DNA of 64,000 bases from an uncultured Bacteroides sp. (lineage in GTDB: Bacteria; Bacteroidota; Bacteroidia; Bacteroidales; Bacteroidaceae). A program made the position numbers and the translations under genes. Location of the stretch: positions 1 through 64,000 of the forward strand of contig CAMQVH010000004.1 in NCBI GenBank assembly GCA_947038155.1. The letters run 5' to 3'. Shown here piece after piece: positions 17,168 through 25,618 of the stretch (the first letter of the stretch is position 1; every line of letters begins with the position of its first letter). The notes under the pieces were generated by a model. It ran no database searches. It saw nothing but the letters and a program-made list of their open reading frames with translations, and was not told the origin of the DNA.

Positions 17168-18352
17168 ATGGATTCAAACAATCTTACTCCTTTACGGAAA
17201 GGAGTGGTAGGAGTACAATTCTTGTTTGTAGCTTTCGGAGCTACGGTGCTCGTGCCGCTCTTAGTGGGGCTTGACCCTTCTACCGCCTTGTTCACAGCCG
17301 GCATTGGTACACTCATTTTTCATGCGGTTACCCGAGGGAAAGTGCCTATCTTTTTAGGAAGTAGTTTTGCATTTATTGCCCCGATAATAAAAGCGACAGA
17401 ACTTTACGGATTGCCGGGTACTTTGTCCGGAATGGTGGGCGTCGCATTGGTTTATTTTGTAATGAGCGCGCTGGTCAAATGGCAAGGGGTGAAGGTGATT
17501 GAACGTCTGTTTCCTCCGGTGGTCATTGGGCCGGTTATTATTCTGATCGGTTTGTCACTCGCGGGGACAGGAGTGAATATGGCGAAGGAGAACTGGGTGC
17601 TGGCCTTGTTGTCGCTGGTTACGGCAGTCGTTGTTTCGATGAAAGCGAAAGGACTTTTGAAGTTGATTCCCATCTTTTGCGGTATCATTGTCGGTTATCT
17701 GGCGGCATGGCTTTTCTATGATCTGGATTTGTCCGGTGTCAGGGATGCGGCATGGATCGGGCTGCCGCAGTTCGTGTTTCCCAAGTTCTCATGGGAGCCG
17801 ATACTGTTTATGATTCCGGTAGCTATTGCTCCGGTGATAGAGCATATCGGAGATGTATACGTAGTCAATACAGTTACAGGAAAAGACTTCGTGAAAGATC
17901 CCGGTCTGCATCGTACGTTGTTGGGCGATGGGCTGGCTTGCTGCTTTGCCGGATTGGTCGGCGGTCCTCCGGTGACGACTTATTCGGAGGTGACGGGTGC
18001 GATGTCATTAACGAAGATCACCAATCCGCAAGTCATCCGGATTGCTGCCATATCCGCTATCTTATTCTCCGTTGTCGGTAAAATCAGTGCGTTGCTGAAA
18101 TCCATTCCAAGTGCGGTACTGGGGGGAATTATGCTTTTGCTGTTCGGAACCATCGCTTGTGCCGGAATAGGTAATCTGGTGAATAACTGCATTGATCTGA
18201 GCCGTACAAGAAACATCATCATTGTCTCTCTGACATTGACTGTCGGTATTGGCGGAGCTGTTCTCACGTGGGGAGACTTTTCATTATCCGGCATCGGACT
18301 GGCCGCTTTGGTCGGAGTACTTCTCAATTTGATATTACCGAAGGACGATTGA
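17168..18352 (+). CDS. uraA: Uracil/xanthine permease (NCS2 family)
   Basis: A 394-residue nucleobase:proton symporter with about 14 hydrophobic segments. The family stretches VPIFLGSSFAFIAP and IAPVIEHIGDVYVV (substrate-site Glu/His region) are present, as is the GGPPVTTYSEVTGAM loop of NCS2 permeases. Its shorter length and the GPPVTTYSE form match UraA rather than the longer xanthine/urate carriers, so pyrimidine uptake is the best guess. It is monocistronic and ends facing hcp across a hairpin. Confidence 0.88.
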   Translation: MDSNNLTPLRKGVVGVQFLFVAFGATVLVPLLVGLDPSTALFTAGIGTLIFHAVTRGKVPIFLGSSFAFIAPIIKATELYGLPGTLSGMVGVALVYFVMSALVKWQGVKVIERLFPPVVIGPVIILIGLSLAGTGVNMAKENWVLALLSLVTAVVVSMKAKGLLKLIPIFCGIIVGYLAAWLFYDLDLSGVRDAAWIGLPQFVFPKFSWEPILFMIPVAIAPVIEHIGDVYVVNTVTGKDFVKDPGLHRTLLGDGLACCFAGLVGGPPVTTYSEVTGAMSLTKITNPQVIRIAAISAILFSVVGKISALLKSIPSAVLGGIMLLLFGTIACAGIGNLVNNCIDLSRTRNIIIVSLTLTVGIGGAVLTWGDFSLSGIGLAALVGVLLNLILPKDD

Positions 18353-18388
18353 CTCTGTTCTTGAAATAGTCAGAACTGTGTCAAGGTT

Positions 18389-18441
18389 AATAGTAACTAA
18401 ACTAGGACCGACTTTTAATCAGCCCCAGTTTAGTTACTATT
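18389..18441. terminator. Hairpin between uraA and hcp carrying half of the dispersed repeat core
   Basis: A perfect 15-bp stem, AATAGTAACTAAACT (18389-18403) with AGTTTAGTTACTATT (18427-18441), encloses CCGACTTTTAATCAGCC, which resembles one arm of the intergenic repeat family seen at 15284, 39542 and 45923. It lies between two convergent genes and may end both transcripts, though the T tract is short. Confidence 0.65.
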
Positions 18442-18499
18442 GACACCCCTCCTTTTTATATTTAATAGTTAAGGCTTAGAATGTATATACGTCTTGTGT

Positions 18500-20131
18500 T
18501 TATGACAAGAACTTCATAATATCTTCGTCTGCGGTACTGATGCCACCGATTCCGAATTGTTCGATCAATACATTTTTTACGTTCGGTGAAAGGAAGGCCG
18601 GAAGAGTAGGTCCCAGATGAATATTCTTCACTCCCAGTGCCAGCAATGCCAGCAATACGATCACCGCTTTCTGTTCGTACCATGCGATGTTATATACGAT
18701 AGGAAGTTTGTTGACGTCGTCCAATCCGAATACTTCTTTCAGTTTCAGTGCGATGACAGCCAGTGAGTAGCTGTCGTTACATTGTCCTGCATCCAATACG
18801 CGGGGAATGCCGTTAATATCACCTAAAGCCAGTTTGTTGTATCTGTATTTAGCGCAACCGGCAGTCAGTATGACTGTATCTTTCGGAAGTTTTTCGGCAA
18901 ATTCGGTATAATATTCACGACTCTTCATACGTCCGTCACATCCTGCCATAACAAAGAACTTGCGGATCGCTCCGCTTTTCACGGCTTCTACTACCTTATC
19001 TGCCAAAGCTACTACCTGTGCATGGGCAAAACCTCCGATCAACGTTCCGCTTTCGATGGCCGTCGGCGGTTGACATTGCTTGGCATGTGCAATCAGTGTG
19101 GAGAAATCTTTCGGTTTTCCGTCTTTGCGTTCGGGGATGTAGTGTGCTCCCTCCAGTCCGCAGGCTCCGGTGATGTAGATACGGTCTTTGTAAGAAGCGT
19201 TGGCACGCGGAGGAACGATGCAGTTACTGGTAAACAGGATCGGTCCGTTGAAACTTTCAAACTCTTCTTTCTGTTTCCACCAGGCATTTCCGTAGTTTCC
19301 TGCCAGATGCTTGTATTTTTTCAGTTGGGGGTAATAATGTGCGGGGAGCATTTCACTGTGAGTGTAAATGTCTATACCTGTTCCTTCGGTCTGTTCCAGC
19401 AATTCTTCGAGGTCTTTCAGGTCATGACCGCTGATAAGGATACCGGGATTATTGCGGACACCTAGATTCACTTCCGATATTTCCGGGTTTCCGTAGCTGT
19501 TTGTATTGGCGGCATCCAGCTGGGCCATGGCGGAAACTCCGTGCTTGCCTGTTGCCAGAGTAAGCTGAACCAATTCTTCCATCGTAATATCATTACGGGT
19601 GAGCTCGGCCAGTGCACTTTGCATAAAGGCGAAGATTTCCGGCGACTGGTATCCAAGGTTATGCGCATGCTCAACGTAAGCCGCCATACCTTTCAGTCCG
19701 TAATGTACCAGTTCTTTCAGCGAACGGATGTCTTCGTCGGGTGTGCGAAGTACTCCTACTGTCCTGGCTTTCTCTTCAAACTCATCTTCATTTCCATCCC
19801 AAAGACATTCGTCGGGAGCATTTGCAATGGTTACTTTGCTGGCGAGTTCTTTTTTCAGTTGTAATCCTTCTTTTATTTTTCTGATGATGGCCGCTTTGTC
19901 AAAATTGGCGTTAGTGATGGTGATGAACAGGGCATCGTAGATAAATTTGTCTGCTTCTTCGGAAGGATGTCTTTCCCGGCGCAGATGTTCGTTGTAAACG
20001 GCGATTCCTCGTACTACAAAGAGCAGCAGGTCTTGCAGGTTAGCCACTTCGGATGTTTTTCCGCATACTCCTTTTAAGGTACAGCCTGTACCCATTGCGG
20101 TCTCTTGACATTGATAACAGAACATACTCAT
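18500..20131 (-). CDS. hcp: Hybrid cluster protein (hydroxylamine/NO reductase)
   Basis: A 543-residue cytoplasmic Fe-S-O hybrid cluster enzyme used against nitrosative stress. The N-terminal motif CxxC-x8-C-x5-C (Cys 5, 8, 17, 23) is the form found in anaerobes that carries a cubane cluster. Downstream cluster ligands lie in [36 protein letters not shown] and [10 protein letters not shown]. The length is normal. Upstream are a -7 box (20170-20177) and a TGTAAC/GTTACA dyad, with a Crp/Fnr-type gene next door, which together suggest HcpR control. The start at 20131 (MSMFCYQC) is adopted; the second ATG six bases later is also possible. Confidence 0.95.
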   Translation of the reverse strand: MSMFCYQCQETAMGTGCTLKGVCGKTSEVANLQDLLLFVVRGIAVYNEHLRRERHPSEEADKFIYDALFITITNANFDKAAIIRKIKEGLQLKKELASKVTIANAPDECLWDGNEDEFEEKARTVGVLRTPDEDIRSLKELVHYGLKGMAAYVEHAHNLGYQSPEIFAFMQSALAELTRNDITMEELVQLTLATGKHGVSAMAQLDAANTNSYGNPEISEVNLGVRNNPGILISGHDLKDLEELLEQTEGTGIDIYTHSEMLPAHYYPQLKKYKHLAGNYGNAWWKQKEEFESFNGPILFTSNCIVPPRANASYKDRIYITGACGLEGAHYIPERKDGKPKDFSTLIAHAKQCQPPTAIESGTLIGGFAHAQVVALADKVVEAVKSGAIRKFFVMAGCDGRMKSREYYTEFAEKLPKDTVILTAGCAKYRYNKLALGDINGIPRVLDAGQCNDSYSLAVIALKLKEVFGLDDVNKLPIVYNIAWYEQKAVIVLLALLALGVKNIHLGPTLPAFLSPNVKNVLIEQFGIGGISTADEDIMKFLS

Positions 20132-20169
20132 AACTTTTACGTTTTAATTAGTTTTCTTGATGATGAACG

Positions 20170-20177
20170 CAAAAGTA
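20170..20177 (-). promoter_or_regulatory. -7 promoter box of hcp
   Basis: Reads TACTTTTG on the minus strand, matching TAnnTTTG, 38 bp upstream of the hcp ATG. There is no TTTG -33; the position is instead occupied by the dyad at 20200-20215, as in activator-dependent promoters. Confidence 0.65.
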
Positions 20178-20199
20178 GGGGGAAAGTTTGAGGTAAGTT

Positions 20200-20219
20200 T
20201 GTAACCAATGTTACATTGG
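20200..20219 (-). promoter_or_regulatory. Probable HcpR (Crp/Fnr-type) operator upstream of hcp
   Basis: TGTAAC-CAAT-GTTACA (20200-20215) is a perfect 6-bp dyad with a 4-nt spacer, the geometry of Crp/Fnr sites. A second overlapping dyad, CCAATG-TTA-CATTGG, spans 20205-20219. The centre is about 34 bp upstream of the -7 box, near -44 from the likely start, the class II activator position. Confidence 0.6.
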
Positions 20220-20253
20220 GCGAAAAAAAATCAGATGCTATGAGCTAAATAAA

Positions 20254-20307
20254 ATTAGCTATAATCATATTCCGATTAGCTATAATGAAAACAAGATTAG
20301 CTATAAT
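20254..20307. repeat. Three direct repeats of ATTAGCTATAAT with exact 21-bp period
   Basis: Copies start at 20254, 20275 and 20296, all identical over 12 bp, separated by unrelated 9-bp spacers (CATATTCCG, GAAAACAAG). Each contains the palindromic core TAGCTA. The array lies between the stop of the Crp/Fnr gene and the hcp operator. A 21-bp period places all copies on one face of the helix, as for protein binding sites. Confidence 0.8.
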
Positions 20308-20328
20308 GAAACCGGAGTGAACTCTTGG

Positions 20329-20997
20329 TCATTGAATCAGCCGGATCAGCCATTCTTTCTGTAAGATAGTAATCTGTTTCCGGTCGGCTATGATCATACC
20401 GTCTTCCTGCATGTGCGACAGTTCACGTGCCAGAGAGGGACGGGAGACACCGAAGTAATCGCTCAGTTCCTGTTGCGAGCGGTCGAGGGTGATCTGTAGC
20501 TGTTGCTGCTGTTTGCATAACCGTAGCAGATAAGATGCTATCTTTTGCCGGATAGTCTTGAAAGACATAAAGAAAAGCTTATCCGATAGGGTACGGGCAT
20601 AATTGGCGGATAGATTCATATAATTCTCCAGAAACTGCTCGTTCCTACGAAAAAGCTCCAGTACGCTGGCTTTGGGGATTTCGATTACTTCCGTCGGTTC
20701 GTTGGCGGTCACTTCTACCGGAAAGCGATTCTCTTCTCCGAAAAGGAAAAGAGGGGCAAGGGCTCTTGGTGCGGCAATGTCTTCTACTTTGATGAGTCGT
20801 CCGGAATAGTCTATCATTTCGCCACGGACACTTCCTTTGGTCAGTATCACGAGACGGTTGCACACATCTCCCTGTCGTGCCAGTATTTCTCCTTTTCTAT
20901 AAGAACGGGTGTGGAAACTGATCTCTTCCAGATTGGCGGATAACTTCTCCGGAGTAATCCCCCGGAATAATGGGTTATTGGTGAGTGCAGGTGTCAT
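20329..20997 (-). CDS. Crp/Fnr-family regulator, probable HcpR
   Basis: A 222-residue regulator with an N-terminal cyclic-nucleotide-binding-like sensor domain (KGEILARQGDVCNRLVILTKG, then a dimerisation helix around 125-150). The C-terminal HTH_crp domain contains RSQQELSDYFGVSRPSLARE. The Fnr Cys cluster is absent, so an Fe-S oxygen sensor is unlikely. HcpR proteins of Bacteroidetes sense NO through haem and switch on hcp, and this gene is directly upstream of hcp. Its start lies 11 bp after the stop of the NtrB-like kinase gene, so it is probably the last gene of that operon. The HcpR name is inferred from context. Confidence 0.8.
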   Translation of the reverse strand: MTPALTNNPLFRGITPEKLSANLEEISFHTRSYRKGEILARQGDVCNRLVILTKGSVRGEMIDYSGRLIKVEDIAAPRALAPLFLFGEENRFPVEVTANEPTEVIEIPKASVLELFRRNEQFLENYMNLSANYARTLSDKLFFMSFKTIRQKIASYLLRLCKQQQQLQITLDRSQQELSDYFGVSRPSLARELSHMQEDGMIIADRKQITILQKEWLIRLIQ

Positions 20998-21008
20998 AGG
21001 CTGGTCTG

Positions 21009-22325
21009 TTATTTGAATTTTAATATGAATTTCGTTTCCTTGTGGTCCGGTAGCAGCGTGAGGCTTCCGCCCGAAAGACGCATGATTTGACGTGAAATAC
21101 TTAGGCCGATTCCGCTGCCTCCTTCTTTGGTAGTGAAGAAAGGGATAAAAATATGCTCCGCTATTTCCGGTGGAATGACGGGACCGTTATTCTTTATCTC
21201 AATCAGCACTTCTTCCGTTTCGTTGCAATAAACCTGAATGTCGATTTGTCCGTCCGGCTGATCACCGATTGCCTGAATCGCATTTTTCAGAAGATTAATG
21301 ACTACTTGCGAAATCAGATTCTCATCTGCATGCAGGATCAGGTCGGCAGGATCGATCTTTGTATGGAACGTGATGTGGTCACAAGGATTCTGATGGCGGG
21401 CAAGTTCCACCATTCGTTCGATGAATGCTTTCAAGTAAAACAATGAAGGTTCCGGAGTCGGTATCCGTGTGAACTTACGGTAGGATTCTACGAAAGCAAG
21501 CAGCCCTTTTCCCGTGGCACTGATGGTTTGCAGTCCGTGGCTGATCTCTTCATCCTTGTCCTCCACCATCGAGAGAAGCGTATCGCTGAGCGAAGTGATG
21601 GGAGTCACGGAGTTCATGATCTCATGAGTCAGTACTCGGGTCAGGCGAATCCATGAATCTATCTCCTTTTCGTCCAGTTCAATATTAATATCATTCAGTG
21701 CAAGGATGCGCAAATGTTCTTTGTGTACGTTGATTTCTGACACGCGAATGGACAGATTGACCGTTCCCCGTTCATTGTGAAACACCACTTGCAGCTTATC
21801 TCCGGAACAACAATTTTCTATCTTCTCCATCAGCGTAGCATCTACTTTACTCAACTGGCGGACATGGGTGAATACATTCAGTCCCAAAAGCCGGAGTGCT
21901 TCTTTATTTTTCTGATAGACCGCTCCGTTATCATTGAGCACCAGCAATCCCGTGCTGACAAAGTCAAGAATCAGTTCGTAGTACTTTTCCTGTTGGGCAG
22001 TCTCCGCTTTTACATTATATAAAATGCGGCCCACCCGGTTGAGTGCCCGATTGATCTGTTTACTCTCGGGAGTACCGGACTCTTCGGGGAAACGGAAGGC
22101 ACTGTCATTATTCTCCAACGCATCGATCATGAAGAGCACCTGCTTGATGTGCAGGCGATAAAGCCGGACTTGCCAGATGATACTTAAGATCAGCAGACAG
22201 GCACTGACACCGAACCAGACATAAGACTGATGCACGCCAAACCAAACGGTTGCCAGACAGCAAATGACCGTCAGTGATACCCTGAACCAATATTGGTTGG
22301 CTACTTGTTGTAGAATCCGGTTCAT
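21009..22325 (-). CDS. PAS-containing sensor histidine kinase (NtrB-like)
   Basis: A 438-residue kinase with two membrane helices at the N-terminus (about 15-30 and 33-50) and almost no periplasmic loop. A linker and a PAS domain (about 110-215, VSTGLLVLNDNGAVYQKN) follow, then the phospho-accepting His in RVLTHEIMNSVTPI and an ATPase domain (NLLKNAIQAI; NNGPVIPPEIAEHIF; GGSGIGLSIS). The minimal outside loop suggests sensing within the membrane or cytoplasm. It overlaps the sigma-54 regulator gene by 4 bp, so the two are partners. Confidence 0.9.
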   Translation of the reverse strand: MNRILQQVANQYWFRVSLTVICCLATVWFGVHQSYVWFGVSACLLILSIIWQVRLYRLHIKQVLFMIDALENNDSAFRFPEESGTPESKQINRALNRVGRILYNVKAETAQQEKYYELILDFVSTGLLVLNDNGAVYQKNKEALRLLGLNVFTHVRQLSKVDATLMEKIENCCSGDKLQVVFHNERGTVNLSIRVSEINVHKEHLRILALNDINIELDEKEIDSWIRLTRVLTHEIMNSVTPITSLSDTLLSMVEDKDEEISHGLQTISATGKGLLAFVESYRKFTRIPTPEPSLFYLKAFIERMVELARHQNPCDHITFHTKIDPADLILHADENLISQVVINLLKNAIQAIGDQPDGQIDIQVYCNETEEVLIEIKNNGPVIPPEIAEHIFIPFFTTKEGGSGIGLSISRQIMRLSGGSLTLLPDHKETKFILKFK

Positions 22326-23665
22326 AATCCGAATTTTTTCATCTTGTTATAGAGAGTCTGTCGGGTAATTCCCAGTTGCGCAGCTACTGCCGAAAGATTT
22401 CCTGCACAGGCATCCAGTGCTTTCCGTATCATTTGTACTTCCATCTCTTCCAAGGTGGAAATATTCTTCTCGGATGTTTCTGTCTTTCGGGAGGATAACT
22501 GGAACAATTCCGCAGGGATTTGTACCCCGTCGTTAATGATGACCACCTTTTCGATTGCGTGCTCCAATTCGCGGATATTGCCGTACCAGGGATGCGCGGT
22601 AAGCTTTTCTTTCGCTGCCGGACTGAATTTCATCGGTTCCTTATCATATTGCTTGCAGAAGCGGATGATAAATCTTTCGGCAAGAGGGACAATATCTTCT
22701 TTCCGTTCCCTCAAAGGAGGGATTTCTATATGAATGGTGTTGATACGGTAGAGTAAGTCTTCCCGAAACTCTTCCCGGTCTGCCATTTCCTGCAAATTCC
22801 GGTTGGTGGCGCATATCAGACGGATGTCAATAGGAATCGGAGTGTTACTTCCCACTCGCACGATACTTCTTCGTTGGATAGCCGTCAATAGTTTGGCTTG
22901 CAGGTGATAGGGGAGGTTTCCTATTTCATCCAGAAACAATGTGCTGTGATCGGCAGCCTCAAATTTTCCTGTCCGGTCGGTATGCGCATCGGTAAAAGAA
23001 CCTTTCACATGCCCGAAGAGTTCGCTTTCAAATAAAGATTCGGTGATTGCTCCCATGTCCACAGCAATCATTTCCTGTTGCCTGCGGTTGGAAAGAGCGT
23101 GAATTTCACGGGCAAGCATTTCTTTTCCTGTTCCGTTTTCACCGGTAATCAGGATATTGGCGTCTGTGGAGGCTACCTTTTCGATCAGCATCCGGAGTTG
23201 TTGCATAGACTTGCTTTCTCCCCAATAGAGTGCCGGAGTGTTGACCGGTTCCTTTTTGTTTCCCGTCTTTCGTTCTTGCTGTGCGGATGAGGCGGCAGCC
23301 TGTAGTGTTTCTACCAGTTTCTGATTGTTCCAGGGCTTGACGATAAAGTCCGAAGCACCTTCTTTGATTCCCCGGATAGCGAGATCAATATCCGCATAAG
23401 CAGTAAAAAGTACGACAGGAAGCTCCCGTCGTACTTTCTTTATTTCGTGCAGCCAGAACAATCCTTCATTGCCGGTATTGATGCCCGAAGTGAAATTCAT
23501 ATCTAATAGTACCACTTCCGGCGTTTCCTCCCGTATCGCAGTGGCCAGTGTGACCGGTGACGACAGCGTGATGACTTTCGAAAAGTAGTTTTTTAAAAGG
23601 ATTTGTACTGCAGTCAGCACCCCTTTATTATCGTCTACAATGATGATTGTTCCTGATTTACTCAT
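22322..23665 (-). CDS. NtrC-family sigma-54-dependent response regulator
   Basis: A 447-residue enhancer-binding protein. The receiver domain has phospho-acceptor Asp 55 (VVLLDMNF). The AAA+ domain has Walker A GENGTGKE, the sigma-54 contact loop written GSFTDA instead of the usual GAFTGA, and Walker B TLFLDEIGN. The C-terminal Fis-type helix-turn-helix is LSAVAAQLGITRQTLYNKMKK. It is the first gene of the RR-kinase-Crp/Fnr unit and lies less than 2 kb from the sigma-54 promoter and twin palindromes before the ABC operon, which are its most likely targets. Confidence 0.93.
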   Translation of the reverse strand: MSKSGTIIIVDDNKGVLTAVQILLKNYFSKVITLSSPVTLATAIREETPEVVLLDMNFTSGINTGNEGLFWLHEIKKVRRELPVVLFTAYADIDLAIRGIKEGASDFIVKPWNNQKLVETLQAAASSAQQERKTGNKKEPVNTPALYWGESKSMQQLRMLIEKVASTDANILITGENGTGKEMLAREIHALSNRRQQEMIAVDMGAITESLFESELFGHVKGSFTDAHTDRTGKFEAADHSTLFLDEIGNLPYHLQAKLLTAIQRRSIVRVGSNTPIPIDIRLICATNRNLQEMADREEFREDLLYRINTIHIEIPPLRERKEDIVPLAERFIIRFCKQYDKEPMKFSPAAKEKLTAHPWYGNIRELEHAIEKVVIINDGVQIPAELFQLSSRKTETSEKNISTLEEMEVQMIRKALDACAGNLSAVAAQLGITRQTLYNKMKKFGL

Positions 23666-23687
23666 GTTCGAATTGGTTTGTACGCTA

Positions 23688-23719
23688 CAAACTTACGAAA
23701 AAGTAATTCATAATTCAAA
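23688..23719 (-). promoter_or_regulatory. Promoter of the NtrC/kinase/HcpR operon
   Basis: On the minus strand, TTTG (23716-23719) is followed after 20 bp by TAAGTTTG (23688-23695), a match to the -33/-7 consensus of the Bacteroidetes primary sigma factor. It is 22 bp upstream of the ATG at 23665. Confidence 0.65.
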
Positions 23720-23733
23720 ATTCGGATTTGAAT

Positions 23734-24537
23734 TTATAGCCATTGGAACTTTAATCCGAATGATAAACTCAGATAATCACGGGGACGGAGGTAACTATTC
23801 GTTACGCCACTGATCAGATAAAGATCGCATGTACTTATCTCGTAGAAGAAAGTCACGGACTTTGCCAGAAATCTGCGGTTAGGGTCAATATCATAGGTCA
23901 ACCGTTGTCCCATGAAAACATGAATACGCACTTTGCTTGAAAAACCATAGTATCCTTTCGGATAACGTTCCGGTTCGCTGACCCAGAACTGATTGCCGAA
24001 TACGGTATTCAGATACAGTCCGCAGGAAAGCGGTTCGGTAGAGAATCCTTTCCCCAGGTTGATGCTCCAGGGCATATAGTTCTGTTTCAGTGTCATGGTC
24101 ACTTTTGCCTTCTTGGACGAATACTTCGGGATAAATCCGAGCAACAGGTCAGTTTCCCACTGATTTCGTTTTCCGTAATCCCATCCGGTACCGAAGGAGA
24201 GTAATCCCATATTTCCGGCATATTGTATTTTAGAGTGGGTCGGAATGATGCGTTCCCAGTTTTTGCGGAAGCGATGGACGCGTTTGTCGTAGCCGGTGCG
24301 AAGAACCGGTTCGGCTACATAAGGCAGTACTGTGTCTGCTTTTACTATTGTGAACGCAGAATCACCTGCATAAAAGGCTATGATAGAATCTGCCTTAATC
24401 ACCAGTTTCAGCGAGTCGGGTTTATAGTTCCTGATAATTGTATCTGTCCTGCAAGTAGCCGAAAGCAGGCTGGGGAAGAGTAGAAGTATAGTCAGTACTC
24501 CTGCGCGGATCATATATTTAGTATTCAACCAGTTCAT
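23734..24537 (-). CDS. Predicted outer membrane beta-barrel protein, function unknown
   Basis: I do not recognise a named family. The protein has a signal peptide (hydrophobic AGVLTILLLFPSLLSA), a short linker of about 80 residues, and then alternating aromatic/polar strands ending in SLSFGLKFQWL, a typical last strand of a small outer membrane barrel. The start at 24537 overlaps the upstream metallophosphoesterase gene by 20 bp; the ATG at 24513 removes most of the overlap and still leaves a full signal peptide. Close coupling to the phosphoesterase suggests a shared transcript and an envelope role. Confidence 0.7.
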   Translation of the reverse strand: MNWLNTKYMIRAGVLTILLLFPSLLSATCRTDTIIRNYKPDSLKLVIKADSIIAFYAGDSAFTIVKADTVLPYVAEPVLRTGYDKRVHRFRKNWERIIPTHSKIQYAGNMGLLSFGTGWDYGKRNQWETDLLLGFIPKYSSKKAKVTMTLKQNYMPWSINLGKGFSTEPLSCGLYLNTVFGNQFWVSEPERYPKGYYGFSSKVRIHVFMGQRLTYDIDPNRRFLAKSVTFFYEISTCDLYLISGVTNSYLRPRDYLSLSFGLKFQWL

Positions 24538-25321
24538 ATTCGTATTTTTCCGGGGTTATAGTAAATACCAGATAACTGCGACTTTTCATGCAGTCGCTGA
24601 CAATATAATGCACATCGTCATCAAAAAGGATTCTGTCATCGAATCCGTGATTATGGGCAGCTGTGCAGAACTGTAGTCCCGGATATTGGGTGATGTAGTA
24701 CTGGAACGGCTTCGCCACATTATCGTTGAACACATCTGCAAAAGGATGTGCATGCATGCTGACTACGGTTTTTTCAAACTCATCCGCCCTGTCCGTCAGT
24801 TCCTGTTCCATAAAACCGAAATTGGGAATAGGCTCCGAATAATCATATTCCAGCGCATTGGTATTAAGGCAGACGAATTTCACATTGCCCGCGATGAATG
24901 AGAAGTTGGTAGGTCCGAAAACAGCCTGATAAGTTTCTGCTCCGGTACCCAGGCAGTCATGATTCCCGATAAGGACGACATAAGGCACTTTCAGTCCGTT
25001 CATGATGTCCCGCTGCCAAAGAAACTCTTTGGTCAGCCCGAAGTCACTCATATCTCCTCCGTGAATGACGAAATCGATATCATCTCTCTTATTGACCTCT
25101 TTTACAAAGTCTTCTGTCTCATCATACCATCGCTGTGAATCGCCCATCGTGATAAAACGGATGGTTGTCTTTCCTTTGCACTTAGCTTCTATTTGTTCAA
25201 TGTTATGAGCATTTACGTCTGTCTCTCCACTGATACGTACATCGTAGGGGTGGTAGTCTATCAGATCGCATCCGGCCAGAAGCAGGCAGACCAGGAGAGT
25301 GTATAAATTCTTGTTTACCAT
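24518..25321 (-). CDS. Calcineurin-like metallophosphoesterase lipoprotein
   Basis: A 267-residue protein with a lipoprotein signal (LLLAGC lipobox near residue 18). All calcineurin-fold metal motifs are present: GDSQRW in place of the common GDxH, HGGDMSD, GNHD, then HAHPF and AHNHG. It should hydrolyse a phosphomonoester or diester in the periplasm or at the cell surface; the substrate is unknown. It overlaps the beta-barrel gene downstream and is divergent from the ABC operon. A weak -7 box (TATCTTCG on the minus strand) lies near 25352-25359. Confidence 0.85.
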   Translation of the reverse strand: MVNKNLYTLLVCLLLAGCDLIDYHPYDVRISGETDVNAHNIEQIEAKCKGKTTIRFITMGDSQRWYDETEDFVKEVNKRDDIDFVIHGGDMSDFGLTKEFLWQRDIMNGLKVPYVVLIGNHDCLGTGAETYQAVFGPTNFSFIAGNVKFVCLNTNALEYDYSEPIPNFGFMEQELTDRADEFEKTVVSMHAHPFADVFNDNVAKPFQYYITQYPGLQFCTAAHNHGFDDRILFDDDVHYIVSDCMKSRSYLVFTITPEKYEYELVEY

Positions 25322-25472
25322 AAATAGAATAATTTATTTAATTGAAAACTTGATGCGAAGATAGAGTTTTCAGTTGAGATATGGGCGATTGCTTGGGCGA
25401 AATAAGAAAAATGGAACAATAAATAGGCATTAATGCATACTTTCCACTGAGAAAGGAAATACGATTGTCTTT

Positions 25473-25508
25473 GTCTAATAATTAGACGCATGTGTCTAAT
25501 TATTAGAC
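25473..25508 (+). promoter_or_regulatory. Twin palindromic activator sites upstream of the ABC operon
   Basis: GTCTAATAATTAGAC (25473-25487) and GTCTAATTATTAGAC (25494-25508) are each near-perfect palindromes and are exact reverse complements of each other. Their centres are 21 bp apart, two turns of the helix. They lie about 90 and 110 bp upstream of the expected sigma-54 start, the usual place for NtrC-type enhancer sites. Confidence 0.75.
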
Positions 25509-25563
25509 AGTAGATGATATGACCGATAACTATAAATGATTGAAAATGAGTCTCCTCACTATT

Positions 25564-25580
25564 GTGGCACGTTATCTGCA
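25564..25580 (+). promoter_or_regulatory. Sigma-54 (-24/-12) promoter of the ABC operon
   Basis: TGGCAC at 25565-25570 and CTGCA at 25576-25580 fit TGGCACG-N4-TTGCA with one mismatch. The invariant GG (25566-25567) and GC (25578-25579) are exactly 12 bp apart. The expected start is about 25590, giving a leader of about 30 nt to the ATG at 25619. Confidence 0.75.
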
Positions 25581-25618
25581 TAGCATCATTAAGAAAAATA
25601 GGAATATATTATATAATC

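Noticed and set aside
20329..20997. FNR-type oxygen sensor
   Set aside because: The N-terminal cysteine cluster for an Fe-S centre is missing.
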